From: Macrolepiota albuminosa
Taxonomy: Eukaryota; Basidiomycota; Agaricomycetes; Agaricales; Agaricaceae
Length of the DNA stretch: 64,000 nucleotides
Direction: 5' to 3'
Assembly: GCA_027475525.1 (NCBI GenBank)
Contig: JAMWFC010000033.1
Coordinates: 62,001-126,000, forward strand
The notes under the pieces were generated by a model. That model saw only the letters and a list, made by a program, of their open reading frames with translations, was not told the origin of the DNA and did not search any database. Shown piece after piece: positions 10,358 through 19,858 of the stretch. The translations under genes and the position numbers were made by a program. The stretch's first letter is position 1. Each line of letters starts with the position of its first letter.

Positions 10358-11862
10358 TCAAGTACAGAATTGTCCGTTAAGAACACGCAGGCATGATTGT
10401 GAGCGTGAGAAGGCCAAGTGGTTTCCTCCACAGAGAGAGCAGACGTGGAGTGCTTCGTTCCCATGTCGATTGTCGCAAGCCCGATTGAGGTTGAAAACGC
10501 CACAAATTCTTTTGAATTGTCCACCGCGGGGGCTCTTTGCAACGACGATCTGATTGCCGGCGAGTCGAGAGTAAAGTGGTTTGCCATCGTCAAAGGAGAC
10601 AATATTGGCAGGGTGTTCTGTGAACCGGTGTGCCTTGCCACATAAGAGGCACGCCGGGGAGGTCTCTCGAAAAAGCAAAGGAGCAGATTTGCGAGGTGTT
10701 CGAAAAGAAGTAACATCACAAGCATAATTCGTCCTCGGGACTTTCGAGTCGGTAATTCTCTTGTGATCATCAATCAACGCCTGATGTGACTGAAGTATGA
10801 TGTCGACACGCGAGGCATATTTTGCCCAGCTAAAAACCACGTTGGCCATGAGAATTTCGAGGCGAGCCTCCCGCTCAAACTTGTACCAGAGAGAGTAAGA
10901 ATTTTCGAAATCATCTACCTGTCTAAAGAAATTGAGATGTTTCTCGTATTCTATCGCATGATTGGTAGAAGCTGAGGTCGGAGGGCCAACCATATCCACA
11001 ACCGTCGGGACTTTGCATAACAGTTTGAGGGCGTCTAAAAGGTTCTTAGAAGCCTCTAGAAATCGAAGAGGAGTGAGACATGTGTGACTGTCATCATTTC
11101 CCCAGATGGAAACCATCTTCGCCATGTCAAGAAGGAGGACTTTATCTGCGGATTTGTCATCTGGATTGAAGGATCGCACTACCTTGGTGTGAACAGCTTG
11201 CGGCGAATTATTGACCAGATCTATCTTATGATTAGTAAAGAAATGCAAGGGTGGAGGAAATCTGTTCCGGATGTTCAGTAGGTAGACGGTCGGAATGACA
11301 ACATCTTTGGATTCCCCAAGAGAGCGCTCTACGGGATCAAGCATCTCCATGCTCCCAAGCAGTCTAGAACGGATAGACCCTTCGGCTTCCTTATCTTTCT
11401 CTTTAGAGGCCTGGCGTTCCTCATCAGCTTGTCTCTTGAGACGCATTCGACTATCAACAATATCACGAAGTAGTGAAGGGGGAAGGGGAGCTAGAAGAGC
11501 GCAAAGAGCCTCGCTATTGACCAGATCTTGAATCTCGTCTTCAGAATAAAAGTACAAAGGTCGTAGAGGAGGGCCAATATCTAGGTCTACGGGACGTGGA
11601 GCTGGTGTAGTCTTGACATTGACTGTTTTCAAAATACTGGCATTATTATAATCTTCAATAAGTGCATTCTCGCGGACTCGAACAGCCAGCGGGAGCTGGA
11701 AACGATTGATGGCATCAGGGAGGCAAATCCTCCCATCAAAATCAAAATCGTCGGAACATTGCTGGCTGCGCCTTGGGAAGCAGTCTGGGAGGTAAACTCG
11801 GTGTCGGTGGTCGAGGAGGGGATTAAAGGATCGCAAGGTATGGGAATAACGGGCGTAGACAT
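10358..11862 (-). CDS. Gag-like protein of YR element 1
   Basis: A long open frame ending at 10358. It contains a charged coiled segment (RLKRQADEERQASKEKDKE) and a Cys/His-rich C-terminal part: CLLCGKAHRFTEH, then ICGVFNLNRACDNRHGN and CSLCGGNHLAFSRSQSC, consistent with zinc binding in nucleocapsid-like proteins. The only convenient ATG, at 11862 (MSTPVIPIPCD), opens a different frame, so either a frameshift near 11750 or a non-ATG start precedes the main frame. The first recombinase-element ORF is expected to package the RNA. Its stop overlaps the RT frame and lies 7 nt from the RT ATG. Confidence 0.7.
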
Positions 11863-11890
11863 AACACAAGCTGAGAGGACGACACTTTAC

Positions 11891-12055
11891 CCAAAAGAAA
11901 AAAAAATTTATAAAGAAGAAGATAGAGAGACAAATGGAGTCTCACTCCGTACTCAGAGAGGTAAAACCATAAAAGGAAATAGGAGACGTCCTTACTAATC
12001 ACCCGCCTTATCTCACGCTAGGCTAACCGGCGAGCGCGTAGCCTCAGCTTCCAAT
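11891..12055 (-). repeat. Split direct repeat A1 (5' end) of YR element 1
   Basis: About 165 bp, nearly identical to A2 at 5861-6022; forms the 5' terminus on the minus strand. Confidence 0.9.
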
Positions 12056-12067
12056 TGGGTGTTGCAA

Positions 12068-12382
12068 AACTTTCCGCAAAATCGACAATTGCGGCACATC
12101 GAGCCCACCTTTTTCTGATCGGACTTCAGGTATCGGTAGGCTAGTATCTTAACTAGAGATGTATAAATTTATCTTTGTGGATGCACGGTCTGGACTTCTC
12201 TCGGAAGGAAGCCGGATGGCCAGAACGCAAAAACAGGGAGTTGCAAAACTTTCGTCACGGTTTGTCACACTGCCGGTTGTATCTCCGCTTCGGAGGATTG
12301 TCACGGGACTACTTTACTTTCAGCTCAAAGTAGTCACGTGCTTTTCATTGTTGATAACGTAAAGCTGACTTCAAATTATGAT
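12068..12382. other. Flank between YR element 1 and gene copy C, no gene seen
   Basis: No recognised coding sequence. GTTGCAAAACTTTC occurs near the YR element edge and again near 12239, a short direct repeat in the flank. Confidence 0.5.
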
Positions 12383-12470
12383 CAAGATTCTCGCTCACGG
12401 GGATCTTAAATAAACTCATATTTGTTCCAACCATCGTGATCGCGGGCATCGTCATATCCATTTCGGCTAA

Positions 12471-13269
12471 CACTGCTGGTAGCAGAAGCTATTTCCTTTG
12501 AAAATATTAAAAAAGAAACATGTTATGCAACTTCCATAACATGTTTCCTTGAGAAATATGTAAGCATTTTCTTAGTGTAAAAGTTAAGAAAAACTTCACC
12601 TATTTTCTGACTGCTTCTTATCATAAAGTTACATCTTTTTACCATCTTTTTGCCAGTGTAAACACACTGGAAATGTTTATAATTGTTCTTTCTATGTTGC
12701 CCAAAGATATAGAAATTATATTAGATACTTTTATTCTTTTTCCTAGAGCAATATGTGAGAAAGAAATACATTTTATTTTTCAAAGGTAAAATGTTATAGA
12801 AACATTGTCTCTCTACTTGTGTTGCCATTGAGTCATTGGTGACTCTCAAATCAACTCTCTCAGAGGCTCTCTGATTGAGTCAATTCCTTTCTCATATATT
12901 GCTATTAGATATATATTATAACTTTCTTGTTGTATTTGACCAAGAAAAAAAATAAAAGTTTCCAAGAGAAAAATTCAAAGAAAGAGATTAAATTCTTCCA
13001 AGTCTCATTCTATGAGAAATATGATTTCTATATCTTTGGGCAACATAGAAAGAACAATTATAAACATTTCCAGTGTGTTTACACTGGCAAAAAGATGGTA
13101 AAAAGATGTAATTTTATGATAAGAAACAGTCAGAAAATAGGTGAAGTTTTTCTTAACTTTTACACTAAGAAAATGCTTACATATTTCTCAAGGAAACATG
13201 TCATGGAAGTTGCATAACATGTTTCTTTTTTAATTTTTTTAAAGGAAATAGCTTCTGCTACCAGCAGTG
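12471..13269. mobile_element. CACTA-like foldback MITE, 799 bp
   Basis: Ends are CACTGCTGGTAGCAGAAGC and its complement. The terminal inverted repeats extend about 250 bp (12471 to about 12719 and about 13022 to 13269) with few mismatches, so most of the element can fold back. The TSD is TAA (12468-12470, 13270-13272). Paralogue copy D gives the empty site. The 300-bp centre is AT-rich without a gene. Shared CACTGCTG ends and 3-bp TSD link it to the smaller element at 4303-4505. Confidence 0.85.
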
Positions 13270-13857
13270 TAACCCCATATTGTTTCGTTTCTTATTGTTG
13301 CATGAAACAGCAGCGATTGCCTCAGCAATAAGCTGAGGCTCAGGGTTGCCTTTATGGCCGTGATATTTATCTTCTTGCACATGGAAAAATATTTTCCCGT
13401 CGAGACTTTGAAGACAAATATCAGGCTGTGCTTGGCGATTTCGTCCGCAGATCCTGAATCCAAGCTGAATGCGCGTCGACAACACCACCTCATCGTCATT
13501 GTCGTCATCGAATGGATTGTCAAAGGAAAGAAGTCTAAGTATCATCTGTGCGAGTTGGTCGACATGACTTTCTTCTACATAGAACTGATAAGCATCATAT
13601 GATCAATAAAGAAAGGAACATACCACGGCGCCATTCAGCTAGACCTAGCTGAGTAAGAAAGGTGTTTACCGCATGGTTGTTTGCACGCCTGACGGGACGT
13701 CCACGCTCGTTAAAGGGGAAAAAGATATCCGGATCGACATCCAACTCATTTAGGTCGGGAAGTTGTCGGTCAAAGAACACTTCGGCAGGCTCTTCCACAA
13801 CACGAATGTGGTATGCCTCCAGCTCGTTCTCCGTCCAACGGTGGGCGGACTTGTCAG

Positions 13858-14081
13858 TGTTGAGATCTGTGGCCAGAACACCGTAAGCGCATGATCAAAG
13901 AGACGACAATCACCCCTTTTATATTATCACACTTATCACACTCACGCAGACAAAGCAGATACGCAGATATATATATTCGATACCTTACAGACGGCACCCT
14001 CAGTCGTTATAACACAGACTGAGGATTGAGATACTTACGGTATCTGTGTTCATCTAGGTCCCACAGGTTCAGTTTCCAACA
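13858..14081 (+). mobile_element. Solo LTR, 224 bp
   Basis: Starts TGTTGAGATC and ends TTTCCAACA, giving TG...CA ends with TGTTG/CAACA inversion. It is flanked by the 5-bp duplication GTCAG (13853-13857, 14082-14086), and the uninterrupted paralogue D shows one GTCAG. It contains the CACCCTCAGTC stem-loop and matches the partial LTR at 25897 next to the Copia fragment, so it is a recombined Copia-type LTR. Confidence 0.85.
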
Positions 14082-16331
14082 GTCAGTTCGAATGAGGGTA
14101 GCCATGGATCGATTGAAATATAAGTATAGCCAAATAGAGACAAATCTAATACAATGACATCACTTGGTTACTCGAACGCAAGGATGAGCAACAAAAACTT
14201 GAAAGTAAAGAATATTATGTCTCATATTAGTTATCTAACGAATTGGAGTCTACCCGTAAAAGGAAAGATAATAGTGCGTGCTAGTCACCTGCCTTATCTC
14301 TCGCTGGGCTCCCGGCAAAAGCGAGCGTTAAAGCACGTGACTTAACGGTGCACCGACACTTCATTGATAAGGCTGGGTTCGGACGGACTTGTGAGAATAT
14401 ATAGACAGAACAATTCGGCAAGTTTGGCGGGAGGAACGGTGTTTCAGTTCCGAACGCAGAAACAGCTCAAGGTAGGAGCGGCGGATACCCCGACCAGGCG
14501 CAGCTCAACTCGGCCGCGCCTACCCCACAGAGCTGTGCCCTTATGGTGTTAGAAAAGCATAACGAAGAATAAGAAAGGAAAATATAAAATTCGATAATAC
14601 ATTACAACTATAAAGGCTATGAGTTGGGATTGATGGTACGTTACAAGAATAAAAGTTATAAGTTGGGATTGATAAACGAGATATGGGAGTTACGACATAG
14701 AAAGATTAAGCAAGTCGGACCATTCGGAAGTCAATATGTTTGATAGGTTATTATCATGAGCAAAGCGGCGACGTGCCGCATCCCACGCGGAGGCAATTGC
14801 ATTAGGAACGATAGTATCCAGTCTTCTCCAATAAATCAAGAAACACAGAGAGCTCCAACTACCGTGTTTCATCACGATGTGAGGAGGTACACCATCGGAT
14901 AGAAGTTTTACGGAGCCACCGATACGGTAGCTGTGGCCGTGGACGATGTCGAGGTCTTTTGTTGAGTAAATGTCTGAAAGTAGTGTGTAAGAAAATTTTT
15001 GAGTTAGGAGATAGAGGAAATGGAGATAGTCACTATTGGTAGTTGAAAGGAATAGATCTTTTGTGAGAAATGACATGGAGAATCTGGCAGCCGAGGGATC
15101 GCGGAAAGCAAATAAAGGTGAACCATCCGAAGGATGGTTGATAATTAAGTGATTTGTAATGGCTCGAACCGGACAGAATAAATCGTCTCTCTGGGTAAGA
15201 CAACAGTCGGCACCCTCAGAACGTGTTGTCTTAGTCCAGGGAATATGAATAGTGATTGAGCGACGGTTGTGGACGGAAGAAATGCGGATGTTACAGTTGA
15301 TTGTAATGTTACGAGAAGGATCAAAGTTTTTAGCTGACAAGGGAAGGAGTTCACCGAGGCGCCGACAACCCCAGAAAGCTGTTAAGGCAGCAGCCCAGAT
15401 GGCATAGCTGGCAGGAGACGCAAAGTCCAAGTCGTCATGTAGCGATTTAAGGTGAGAAAGAGATATGGGGTGACGAGGCGGGCGTTTGAAAGGAATACCA
15501 TGTGAAGCAGCGGAGGACTGAAGAGATTTAATCCATGGGTGATTGCCATACCATTCGGCTTGATTAAAGTTGTGCCATAAATGTAAGCCATTGATCCACA
15601 TTTTGATTGATTGCACTGAACAGGTACCTATGTGGTTGGCTATGAAAGCCGCAAGCAAAGTGTGGTCCGCCGGCATACGAAGATTTTCAGGAATCTTTTT
15701 GGCGTCGCAGAATTGGGTGAATCGGAGGATACCTGCACCATAAGCTTGGCGTGTCTTTTCTTCTACGGAGGAAAGGAGGCCTATAAATATTTTGGTTCGA
15801 GCAGCGAGAGACAAGTTTAATGATAGCATTTTGTCGGCAGCGAGACCGTGAGGGGTCCTCCACAGGATCAAGCGTCGATCTGCGGGAACCAGAGGGCGGA
15901 GTGGAGAAGGGTTATATGAATTTTGAGAATTGGGGAGACGAGGATTGATGCCTCGAAGTGTTGAAACCGCAAGATTTCGATGGTCAGAAAAAGTAGCGCT
16001 GTCATCAGTCTGATGGTTGGATGGAATAGTAAAGTCGTCGTGCAAATCCTGAGTAAGTTGCAGGCCATATAGTCAGTTTGATATATTAAAGTCTTGTAAG
16101 TACAAGTCAAGCCATGATATATTACAGCTTGTCGTTACAAGTACACGTGACATGACCATGCAGGACCAAATAGCATGCTTGCACACCGGCTGCTTTCCGA
16201 CGCTCTGGCCAAATATAGGTGTTCCTTGTATGTCCGCCTGCTTACAGCGCGCCCTTCCCGCCACTTCTCACGTGCAGCGGTTCCTGGATCTCATTTCAGA
16301 TCAGTCGATCTCATTCTAAATCTCTAGATGG

Positions 16332-16898
16332 TCACAGGGCACAGATCTTCGCAACATATGTATTCTTTGTTTTACAATGCAAATGACATGAGAAAATGAC
16401 AAGCACAGCATTGGATGATGATACAGATAGTAGTAGTGCTATGCAAGAGTTTCTCCGAATAGATGACAGACAGCGAGAATGATGCAAGAGAGAAATTGTA
16501 TGAGTATTGTTATTATTACCAACACTGAGGTGACTATGTATGCAAAAACTATACTTACTTGTGATAACTCTGCTTGTTTCTGGCATTCTGAGCAAGTCTT
16601 TGTTCTTCTGAAGTGTTGTATATTGGAGGCTGAGCCATGTATTTTCACAGATGGAGGGGGTCGGAGTAAAGATTAAAGCAAAATCATGAGCAGACTTGGG
16701 CACATATTTAGCTTCGTCTGACGAAAACTCAAAAACTCTGTTTAATTTAAAATTTCTATCAGAATAGTTATTAGGGTACATGCACCACTCTGTAAGATTG
16801 GTTGGGACATGATACTTCAAGAGACCTATTCTCATGTCCATTGCAATACTGCAGTTGGCTATGCCCAACAACAGGTGGCTCTCGATCATATATAACAT
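16332..16898 (-). CDS. Unrecognised reading frame inside the TIR element
   Basis: The frame contains an evenly composed, protein-like part (GIANCSIAMDMRIGLLKYHV, then YPNNYSDRNFKLNRVFEF and KSAHDFALIFTP) followed by a Ser/His-rich tail that looks non-coding. It may be one exon of a longer gene with the frame at 17044-17367. I do not recognise the family. It could be a degenerated transposase or captured host sequence. Confidence 0.3.
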   Translation of the reverse strand: MLYMIESHLLLGIANCSIAMDMRIGLLKYHVPTNLTEWCMYPNNYSDRNFKLNRVFEFSSDEAKYVPKSAHDFALIFTPTPSICENTWLSLQYTTLQKNKDLLRMPETSRVITSKYSFCIHSHLSVGNNNNTHTISLLHHSRCLSSIRRNSCIALLLSVSSSNAVLVIFSCHLHCKTKNTYVAKICAL

Positions 16899-17043
16899 GT
16901 GAACAAAAATAGGCAGGCCTGAGCTCTCAGCTCAATATTGGCATCGGTGTGCCAAATAGAGACCAATATCATGTTGAACATCCTATGTCATAAAAACTTT
17001 TATGTTATTCTATGTTGTGAAAACTTCATGTTTTTCTAAACTA

Positions 17044-17367
17044 TCATAAACAGTGGACATTACAATTGATAGTGACAACATTGCGATTCTCTAGCAACAA
17101 TTTACGTATAATGCCAACCAGAGAAAGATGAAATAATGCCGAGAGAGATAAAGTGCCTGAGATCGAATCAATCTTTGATGGATGTGTGCCATGATGGGGT
17201 GAGTGATGAGCTGAGGCAATCGGAGTAGTCTGAGCATTGTCTACCACAACGTGAGCAGGTATTTGGACGTCGCCGGAGAGCAGGTCATCAACCGTGAGAA
17301 GGATTTCAGCTACACGTGAGGCTACAAGGCTTTCATATATCAGATCGGTCTTGTAGTTAGAAGCCAT
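17044..17367 (-). CDS. Small unrecognised ORF starting within a terminal repeat
   Basis: 107 aa starting with an ATG (MASNYKTDLIYESL) that lies inside the right terminal repeat of the element. The first 30 residues are helix-like (VASRVAEILLTVDDLLSG), followed by a His/Ser-rich stretch (ASAHHSPHHGTHPS) and a hydrophobic end. The last part may be intron sequence. No family recognised. Confidence 0.35.
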   Translation of the reverse strand: MASNYKTDLIYESLVASRVAEILLTVDDLLSGDVQIPAHVVVDNAQTTPIASAHHSPHHGTHPSKIDSISGTLSLSALFHLSLVGIIRKLLLENRNVVTINCNVHCL

Positions 17368-17869
17368 AATATATCATGCTTAGCTTCTAATCACAAGTGT
17401 GTGATATATCACCCTGCCAATATCTGGTGTAAGTTGAGTAGAGTCCGAGTTAGGAAAAGATGGATCACGATAACGAGGAGTGTACACTCTTGTGAATGTA
17501 TATCGACGGGGAGTGTAAATGTTTGTGGGGGAAGGACTAAACGAGGCTGGTTGAGAGTCTTGGTTGGATGTGGAATTTGCGATTGATGAATCGTGATTGG
17601 ATGTGGAAGTTGCGATTGATGAATCGTGAATAGATTTTTGATTAGACAGTGGTTTATACGGGCGATGTATGAAGTCATAAGGAATAGGAGAAGGTTGGTG
17701 AGATCCATATGGGCGATGTATGAAGTTATAAGGAACAGGAGAAGGTTGGTGAGAGGGTCTGTGCTGGAAGATGTAAGGAACAGGAGAGGGTTGACGAGAA
17801 GGTTTGTGCAGCATTGAATTGCGTGGGTAAACAATGCCGTCGGTGCGCCTACGCACCGGAAATAAGTCG

Positions 17870-19784
17870 TCAGGCATCAATGAATGAGTTTTTGATGTCG
17901 TCGGGCAAATCAAATGCCCGGGTCAAATAGGTAGAGTTTGGTGGTGCGCGTTCTCCACGCGAGAGCGCGTCAGCCGGGTTCAATTCTGAAGGGATATAAC
18001 AATAAGTGGGAACGATCATACATTCATTGAGAATTGAGTATGAATGGCGAACACATAAATTCAGATATGTGGAGCGACTACGCCCCTTTTGATGGGCACC
18101 TATAGCACCAGAGTTGTCCGAGTGAACAAGAATGCGCCTAAAATGAAATTAAGAAAGATGTAAAGGAGATTGACATTAAAGAAATGTATTTGCCTGTTGC
18201 GGATGCCCAGCTGGCGGAGAAAGTAGAATAAAATTTCGATAGCGATGGACTCGAGCCAACAGATATCCTGGCCAGGGTGTTTCCAGTTGGATTTCAATTT
18301 TAAAGAATAATGAAATTGAGTAAAAATAATGCCGATCCCCCATGATGTGGAAGCATCGACAAATATATTGAAGTCTTCAAGAGGTTTAATAGGAAAGAGT
18401 CGACGGGAAGCAGTAGTGTCTAGGAGGCGAGCTTGCCACCATTTTAAGTTGTGCAGAAAGGAATTAGAGAGATGGTACTTTTTGAATTTGTTTCCACGAT
18501 AAGTGGACATAAAGTTGGAGAACACAGGCAGACGAGAAGATCCCTCCGGAAACACGAATGAAATATGGATCAGGGTACCATGCAAAACTTGTATATCTCT
18601 GAGTTGGAAACCTTTGTGGTTTTTTTCGTGATCGACTATCATAGCCGAAATACGGGAAAGATATTTGAGGCGTTTGTTCTCTGGAAGAGACACGTGTCGT
18701 TCTGCAAGGTTCCAGTAAAATCCAATGAAAGTAAATGAATCACAGAATTCGGAGCCGGATTTTTCTTTATGCCAGGGGATGTTGAGCGAAGCAATGAGGT
18801 TTAGAATAGAATTTCTGTCGTGGGTGTAGGAAAAACCATGATGATGGAAAATACCGCTGTCTCTAGGAAAACGTAGGCAGCAGAAATCATCTTCGAACTT
18901 AAAAAGAAGTCCGTCATCTTTCATCTCGGCAGACCAGATGTCCATTATTGCATTTCCGATCTGACCTGAGTTACTGCTGGCTGGTCTTGCACCAAAAGGA
19001 TGGTTATGGTCAATGTAAAATTTATCCTCGAGACTGACCACCAAGAAGGGTTTATGGTCTGGGAGTACTGGGCAGGTTCTATGGAAAGATTTGATATCGA
19101 AACAACAAGCTTGTGTCCCAGGAGGCGCAACGGCTAACTGAAATAAATGAGTTGGGTTACAAACAATATTACAATGAATAAAAGAGGGATTTGCGAAATG
19201 TGGGAAATTGATTGAGAAGACATCGAATGAAATGTGAAAGTTCCAAGAAAAGAGGTGATAACCATCGAGAATAGAGCAACCAGAGCTCGTGACAAGAGAA
19301 ATAGAGACAGATCGAAATTGAATGAAATGTGAAACAAGCAAAGATATAGGACAGAGTAGAGCAATCAGAGCTCGTGATAAGAAAAGTGGAGAATGATGGG
19401 AAATGGGAAATAGACAGAGAAATAGAACGAGACATGGAAACGAAATAAAAGCGAATTGAGAGAAGAATGGTCTAAATTAGCAGTTTATGAATGACCTACC
19501 TGCTCAGCTATTAAATGAGCAATATCAAATCGTGTAGGGAAATCTTCCTTGTTGATGAAACTATTGACCGAGAAGGTACCCGTGAGAGGATCATCCTTCG
19601 AAAGATTCCTGCATACACGAAACTTTACAGGCAAGTCCGGACCTTGGAATTGCTCTGCAACGATTAATGGTGACGAAAAGATGGGACCTCTAAGAATACG
19701 TTCAGTGTGACAGAGAAGGAAAGGACCCGACATTCGACCAGCTTCGATTTCATCGGCAAGATAAGCATGTACAACCTGAGGCAT
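17870..19784 (-). pseudogene. Reverse transcriptase-RNase H of YR element 2, 5'-truncated
   Basis: Exons about 19784-19500, 19137-18194 and 18137-17870. The last two are exactly as long as in copy 1 (944 and 268 nt). Landmarks are RVCRNLSKDD, FDIKSFHRTCPV, YIDHNHPFGARPASSN, an FEDD instead of YEDD, IFVDASTSWG, VHSDNSGAIGA. The frame is open, but the N-terminal half of the RT ORF, and gag, are gone. Intron 1 is 19138-19499 (GTAGGT...CAG). Intron 2 is 18138-18193 (GC-AG). Confidence 0.8.
18138..18193 (-). other. GC-AG intron inside RNase H of YR element 2
   Basis: 56 nt, AACAG|GCAAAT to TTTTAG. Removal joins IRN to RRILVHSDNSG. Same position and phase as the intron in copy 1. Confidence 0.7.
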
Positions 19785-19858
19785 TCAAATATATATTTAT
19801 TTATTTTAAAAAAACTAGTTAGCGTAACTTTGTCATCCCGTAAGACCTGGGAGTCCAT

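Larger units (their letters stand above)
5724..12055 (-). mobile_element. PAT/Ngaro-like tyrosine-recombinase retrotransposon, copy 1
   Basis: Read on the minus strand the order is A1 (12055-11891), gag, RT-RNase H, tyrosine recombinase, B1 (6137-6095), A2 (6022-5861), B2 (5766-5724). This split direct repeat plan (A1...B1-A2-B2) is that of PAT and Ngaro elements, unlike the inverted termini of DIRS1. A 17-bp sequence, CCAATTGGGTGTTGCAA, lies at both outer edges (5707-5723 and 12051-12067). RT and RNase H are open across introns; the YR gene carries a frameshift, so this copy is probably not autonomous. Confidence 0.85.
12383..14105 (-). pseudogene. PD-(D/E)XK-like gene copy C, truncated and interrupted
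   Basis: The minus strand reads the same protein family as copies A, B and D: an ATG at 14105 with a short MATLIRTD-type start, VVEEPAEVFFDRQLPDLNEL, then QPDICLQSLDGK and VQEDK. It is closest to copy D. It is broken in three ways. A solo LTR (13858-14081) sits in codons 9-10. A CACTA-like MITE (12471-13269) sits between the codons for NNMGL and AEMD. The 3' end stops matching at 12383, inside the segment equivalent to KIPVSENL. A frameshift-type change before the MITE is also possible. Confidence 0.8.
16079..17412. mobile_element. TIR element of about 1.33 kb inserted in YR gene 2
   Basis: The ends are imperfect inverted repeats of about 60 bp: left TGATATATTAAAGTCTTGT..., right (complement) TGATATATCACACACTTGT..., each followed by an AGC..TGATATATTA block. 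The exact ends and target duplication are not clear to me. It carries two minus-strand reading frames. The host YR gene reads on both sides, which defines it as an insertion. Confidence 0.6.
14690..17877 (-). pseudogene. Tyrosine recombinase of YR element 2, split by an insertion
   Basis: The ATG at 17877 overlaps the RNase H stop (8-nt ATGCCTGA). A Ser/Pro/His-rich leader with tandem SHQPSPVPY-like repeats runs to about 17411. The frame resumes at about 16078 and continues open to 14690 with EEKTRQAYGAGILRF, box I GCRRLGELLP, HGHSYRIGG, MKHGSW and the tyrosine region FLIYWRR. Thus the catalytic domain (about 451 aa) is complete and uninterrupted, but it is separated from its start by the inserted TIR element. 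Confidence 0.85.
14166..19784 (-). mobile_element. YR retrotransposon, copy 2, 5'-truncated and interrupted
   Basis: Same gene order as copy 1 (RT-RNase H then YR on the minus strand) and clearly diverged from it. The 3' end has blocks related to A2 (14230-14385, with CACCTGCCTTATCTC) and B1 (14455-14555, with GGCCGCGCCTACCC). Gag and the first part of RT are missing: homology stops near 19784, before the topoisomerase pseudogene. The left edge lies in the former upstream region of gene copy C (after CACTTGGTTA). A 1.3 kb element splits the YR gene. Confidence 0.8.

Noticed and set aside
11629..11862. Separate 77-aa gene at the start of YR element 1
   Set aside because: It is more simply the gag N-terminus in a shifted frame or a non-coding overlap; it ends inside gag without a domain.
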